Assembly (NCBI GenBank): GCA_028554755.1
Contig: JAPTOF010000016.1
Location: forward strand, 3,571,001-3,635,000
Source of the DNA: Cordia subcordata
Lineage: Eukaryota > Streptophyta > Magnoliopsida > Boraginales > Cordiaceae
Direction of reading: 5' to 3'
Length of the DNA: 64,000 nt
In this document: piece after piece, positions 60,351 through 64,000 of the stretch
Layout: each line of letters opens with the position of its first letter
Numbering within the stretch: position 1 is the first letter of the stretch
Made by a program: the position numbers and the translations under genes
The notes under the pieces: model-generated
What the model was told of the DNA's origin: nothing
Databases searched by the model: none
What the model saw: only the letters and a program-made list of their open reading frames with translations

Positions 60351-60359
60351 CTATATGGG

Positions 60360-61420
60360 ATTAAAACTATTTTTCGTTTCCATATATTGTTTTCTCGATA
60401 AAGATTCTTATGTCATCATTAGTAGGGGTTGTTGAGTAGGTGGTTGGTTGGTCGTTATTTCGACGACGCAAGCAATTGAAACGGTGGTTGATCATGGAAA
60501 TGCAATCATGCATTGCATTAAACTGAATCAAATTGGTTTTGGTTACGTTGGGGTAGATTCGAAATTTTGTAGAATTAATAGATATAATAATGTAAAATTC
60601 AATATCGGGTGAAATGAAGTTAACCCCTTATGGCCTACGGTAATTTGTATAATGAGTTGCAAGTCTTCTTGTGCTTTAAAACTTATCACATTATTTGTTT
60701 GTGCTTTTAGAAAGGTGTCATGTTATCTTTTGTGGTTTGTTTTATTAGTTGGTTAGCGTATTATGATTTGTCTGTTTAATTGATTATCCTCTTTATTTTT
60801 AAAAATTATCACATTAATTATCTCTCATACTTTTAAAGAGGTGGTACAATCTCCTTTTCTTTCCATTATTATTTGAATGCCACCAACTGAAAATGACAGT
60901 ATTTTTTTAAAAATATGTAGCATATTGCAAGTTTTAGAACTTACATATATAAAAAAAGGCACATATAATGCACAATAAGTTAATTTAAATAGAAAATTGT
61001 ACTATGGTAAGAGATTATGTGTTATCTTTTAAGAAACATAAAGAGAGTAATGTGATAAATTTTAGAACACAATAGGGTAATCAACTAATTAAATAAATCA
61101 TATGTAATAACATGAATTTTATCCAAATACTTATTAAATTTAAATATTATGTGAGATTAGTAAGAATTGGCTCCTTGTTCAGAGCTGGAACATGCAATCT
61201 CAATTATCTTTCGTTTTCAAGTGAATGTTGGGTCATTCGTCTACTGTTTACGTGTAATGTTTTATGTCATGACTCGATCTTATTTTAACTCTTCTAAATA
61301 ATGGGTGGGAGGTTGTGACCTGGGGGAGTCTTTAAAGTCTACCCTTAATAATGGTAGGCAGATCACAGGCATGTGGGAGACAAGAAATCAAATGTAGTTC
61401 ATGATTCGTCGCCGCCCTTA
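60360..61420. other. Intergenic sequence
   Basis: No gene is supported. T/A-rich, with 'cttttgtggtttgttttattagttggttag'-type repeats near 60720-60850. Confidence 0.4.
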
Positions 61421-61421
61421 C

Positions 61422-62706
61422 CTATTGATATATGTCGTAGAATATATTGTCTCCACAACAAGTTGATCCAAAAAGCCGCTCAACAGTCTTATTTTATACA
61501 CATAATTGTTGGGTTATCTTATTAATATAATTAATATTGACACGAACCTTATATAGAGACAAATAAGCTGAAGATGAACATTTTATGTCACTAATTTGCA
61601 GTTTTATACTACTGTCAATCTGTTACCATTAAATCGTTAACATTACATATTATTAAAAAAATTCAAATACAATAACGTACCTCGAGTTTCAACTTACGGA
61701 TGTCAACTCGAGGGGTTAACCTTTTGGTTGGAGGGTCGGGATTGTCGAATATTGGATATGAACAAATTCGTCCTTCTTTGCATCCAATATTGCTAGAAGA
61801 AGATGCTTCCTTGGAGTTGTGAATTCTTGGTGAACATAATGATGACCTGCAAGATTCAATCTCCAAGCACAGCTGCAGAATGTGTACCAAAATTATCAGA
61901 ATTATAACTAAAATCAAAAGTTTCTCTATTATCATTGTATGTTGGAACCATATCCTTGTTGAATATCTTGCTTTGCTTAACTTTCCTTCAACTTATAATT
62001 CACTAACATGCAATTACATTCTTATAGATTTGTTATAGCAAAAAGTTAGAATTAGGCCCTGTTTGGATTGACCCTTTTTAATTAAAAAAACACTCTTTTT
62101 TTCCTTAAAAACCTACATATTTTTTACAATAAATACTTAATTTTCAAAAGTTACAGAAAAAATATTTTTTAAAAAAGTCAATCCAAAAGAACCATTACTT
62201 GTGTATAAAACTAACATAAAGCGGTTTGCCAATATATACAAGGTCAAGTTACGTTATTATAACCTTGCAATGATCCCACCTGATAGAATTGGGGAATTAG
62301 TCAGATTCGAACATTTTAGTCACTATAGACCTTCGAACCTGCAAAAAGTGTTTTTTTTTTTTTTCTCTTTTTGCTAGAAGTATATAATAATGGATTATTG
62401 TTATATATCGCTATTTCATCATTTATTTTTCCTAATATGATAGAATTTTCACCATATACACGAGAAATTTAGCATATAATACATGAATTCTTACCATATA
62501 AAAGAGGGATAATCAAGGATTGGGTGATCGGTTGACATAAAACATTGCTTATTAGGATGATAAACTCTTTAGTTTGAAAGAAAATATTTCACCTGAACAA
62601 GCCTCTTCTCAAGAGCTGCAACTCGATCCATCAATGAACCTTTGGAGTGAACCTCCTGAATTGCTATGTCTATCGGCATGTATTGTCCCTTCGATTTACT
62701 CTCCAT
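61422..62706 (-). CDS. Inferred small multi-exon gene, short coiled-coil protein
   Basis: Assembled from splice signals; I do not recognise the family. Exon 1 is 62706-62593: 38 codons starting MESKSKGQYM and ending ALEKRLVQ, followed by donor GTGAAA. Exon 2 is 61872-61681: 64 codons after acceptor TTCTGCAG, starting LCLEIESCRS and ending RKLKLE, followed by donor GTACGT. Both exons are whole numbers of codons and stay open. Across the junction DRVAALEKRLVQLCLEIE forms a heptad pattern, supporting the join. A possible last exon (61478-61422, 18 codons plus stop) is speculative. A TAG directly before 'GTAAGG' at its end could mean a different structure. An upstream ATG at 62721 opens an 8-codon frame that overlaps the start codon. 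Confidence 0.45.
62055..62194. mobile_element. Tourist-like MITE, 140 bp, in the inferred intron
   Basis: Left GGCCCTGTTTGGATTGAC and right complement GGTTCTTTTGGATTGAC. TTA lies at 62052-62054 and 62195-62197. It would lie within the intron between the two exons of the inferred small gene. Confidence 0.8.
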
Positions 62707-62719
62707 GTATTTCGTTTTC

Positions 62720-63800
62720 CATCACAAAAATCTTTTCTGTTTATGAATGAATATTGAAAAGAAAAGAAAAAAGAAAAACAAATATTATGTCAATTGAATA
62801 GATCAGGTGTGGTTACACACGAGTCCAAGCGATCCATTTCTTAAGCAAAAATGCTTGAAGGCTTATAACTATTCTTGATCACCACTCTGTTGTCTGAGTG
62901 AAGAATCTGTTTTGGGTTGTTAAGATTTAAGAATGCATAAGCTTAGACTATTTCAACAGAATAACTTTTCACGTTTCCTCGTGTTTACTGTTGACTCGCA
63001 CAACGTTTAAGGTACCTCGGACTGTGTTAGGGACAAAGCTCGATTTACCATGTGAAAGTTGAATCTCCCTCCTTTATGTTAAATATAATTATAAGAGATA
63101 TTGGGCGCACACATGGAAGCAAGTACACTAGAGATATTAGACATCCAGTCTAATGGCAAAAGGTTCTTCGGACATTGTTTTGCAATCTAATCTACCACTT
63201 GATTGTCTTGTTCCTTAACAAAGACCAGCAAGATGTTAAATCATTATTGCCGAAACAAAATTTTATCTACTACCCATACATTTTTTTTCCAATGAAAAGG
63301 AAAATCCATCTTGTGGAGCCTGACCACCAAAACAACTGGTGAAACTCAATTACCAACTAGCAAACCTCAAGTGCATAGTACTTCTCTTATGTTGAGCACA
63401 AGGTAAGTCAAGGACACTCACTTAGGACAAGGAATTGGATTCAAACTTGGGACATAAGGCTACACAAATATTTAATGGCATGAAAATCGAGGTCAATAAA
63501 TTAATAGAGGAGAAAAAATTCCATGGCAGTGGAACAGTATGAACTTAAGTCCTGCTAGTCTTGTTGCATTTTAAGCATTAAGAATGCAGTTGTTTAGGGT
63601 GAAAGCAGGTCATTTGATCAAGAGTATGAAGTGCTAGTAATAGAATCTCCACAAAATAAAATTTGTTAAAGGACAATCCCTTGATTGGAAGCAACTTTTG
63701 TAACATGAGATGTAATGGCACAAGAATGAGGTGAAGATATTTCTGAGAAAAAATAACCAGTAATGTTCTTCCGATGTATTAGCAGGGTGGGTAAAAGTAA
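62720..63800. other. Intergenic sequence and probable 3' flank of the carrier gene
   Basis: No further exon is clear. The part next to 63800 probably includes the 3' UTR of the carrier gene on the minus strand. Confidence 0.4.
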
Positions 63801-63804
63801 TGAA

Positions 63805-64000
63805 TCATCCCAAACTGGATCTGGTCACCTCGTACGCCAAGAAGCATGCAGCGTTTGCAGGAACACTTCGGGCCATGGCAGGTCCAAAACCCTTGTATAG
63901 GCCTTTGACTCCCTCTGATGCCAGTATCTTTCGGAAAGCGTCAATGGAGCCAGAGTACTTGGGATTTTTGTAGTCGTCAACCTGAATCACACTCTTCACA
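63805..64000 (-). CDS. BOU: Mitochondrial carrier protein, BOU type, last exon (partial)
   Basis: C-terminal 65 or so residues of a mitochondrial carrier family protein, an inner-membrane transporter. The end matches the plant BOU (A BOUT DE SOUFFLE) protein: VKSVIQVDDYKNPKYSG, FRKILASEGVKGLYKGFGPA and ARSVPANAACFLAYEVTRS. In Arabidopsis BOU is reported to carry glutamate into mitochondria and is needed for photorespiration. The third repeat's 'G.KGLYKGFGPA' loop and the last transmembrane helix are present. The sequence runs off the window, so the start, earlier repeats and the PX(D/E)XX(K/R) signatures are not visible. The first visible codon is GTG (Val), an internal residue and not a start. 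Confidence 0.9.
   Translation of the reverse strand, partial: VKSVIQVDDYKNPKYSGSIDAFRKILASEGVKGLYKGFGPAMARSVPANAACFLAYEVTRSSLG

Overview
This window is nuclear DNA of a flowering plant, almost certainly a eudicot. It is AT-rich, dominated by transposon relics and microsatellites, and has widely spaced genes. The recognisable proteins belong to plant-specific families. The species cannot be named from sequence alone.

Four genes are supported by clear homology. A MYC2-type bHLH activator of jasmonate signalling lies at 24716-26701 (+). A HAIKU1-type VQ-motif protein lies at 38603-39667 (+). A PYR1/PYL1-type abscisic acid receptor lies at 51578-52303 (-). The last exon of a BOU-type mitochondrial carrier runs off the right edge at 63805-64000 (-). 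The first three are uninterrupted single exons, as is usual for these families. A fifth, small gene with two or three exons is inferred on the minus strand at 61422-62706. The genes share no pathway or operon-like arrangement; each stands alone between repeats.

Layout. 1-5039: a decayed autonomous Mutator-like element (MULE, minus strand) split by a 2.07 kb solo LTR. 5040-6880: AT-rich sequence with a MITE and a 98 bp GA microsatellite. 6888-13494: an old Ty1/Copia element carrying a nested 1.3 kb solo LTR. 13500-24400: intergenic, with Tourist-like, CACTA-like and other small elements. 24400-26930: the MYC2 locus. 27000-37700: intergenic, with a hAT MITE, a tRNA-derived SINE and a LINE relic split by a MITE. 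37700-40060: the VQ gene. 40100-51500: intergenic, with a second LINE relic, a SINE, and a long-TIR Mutator-type element sitting inside a MITE. 51500-52460: the ABA receptor. 52470-61400: hAT and CACTA elements and two further SINE copies. 61400-64000: the inferred small gene and the carrier exon.

The most informative feature is the record of nested insertions. In several cases removing the insert and one target-site copy restores host sequence, and in two it restores the reading frame. This fixes the element borders to the base. The two solo LTRs belong to different families yet share a G+C-rich, CpG- and palindrome-rich 24 bp module at 22 of 24 positions. That is the least ordinary signal in the window.
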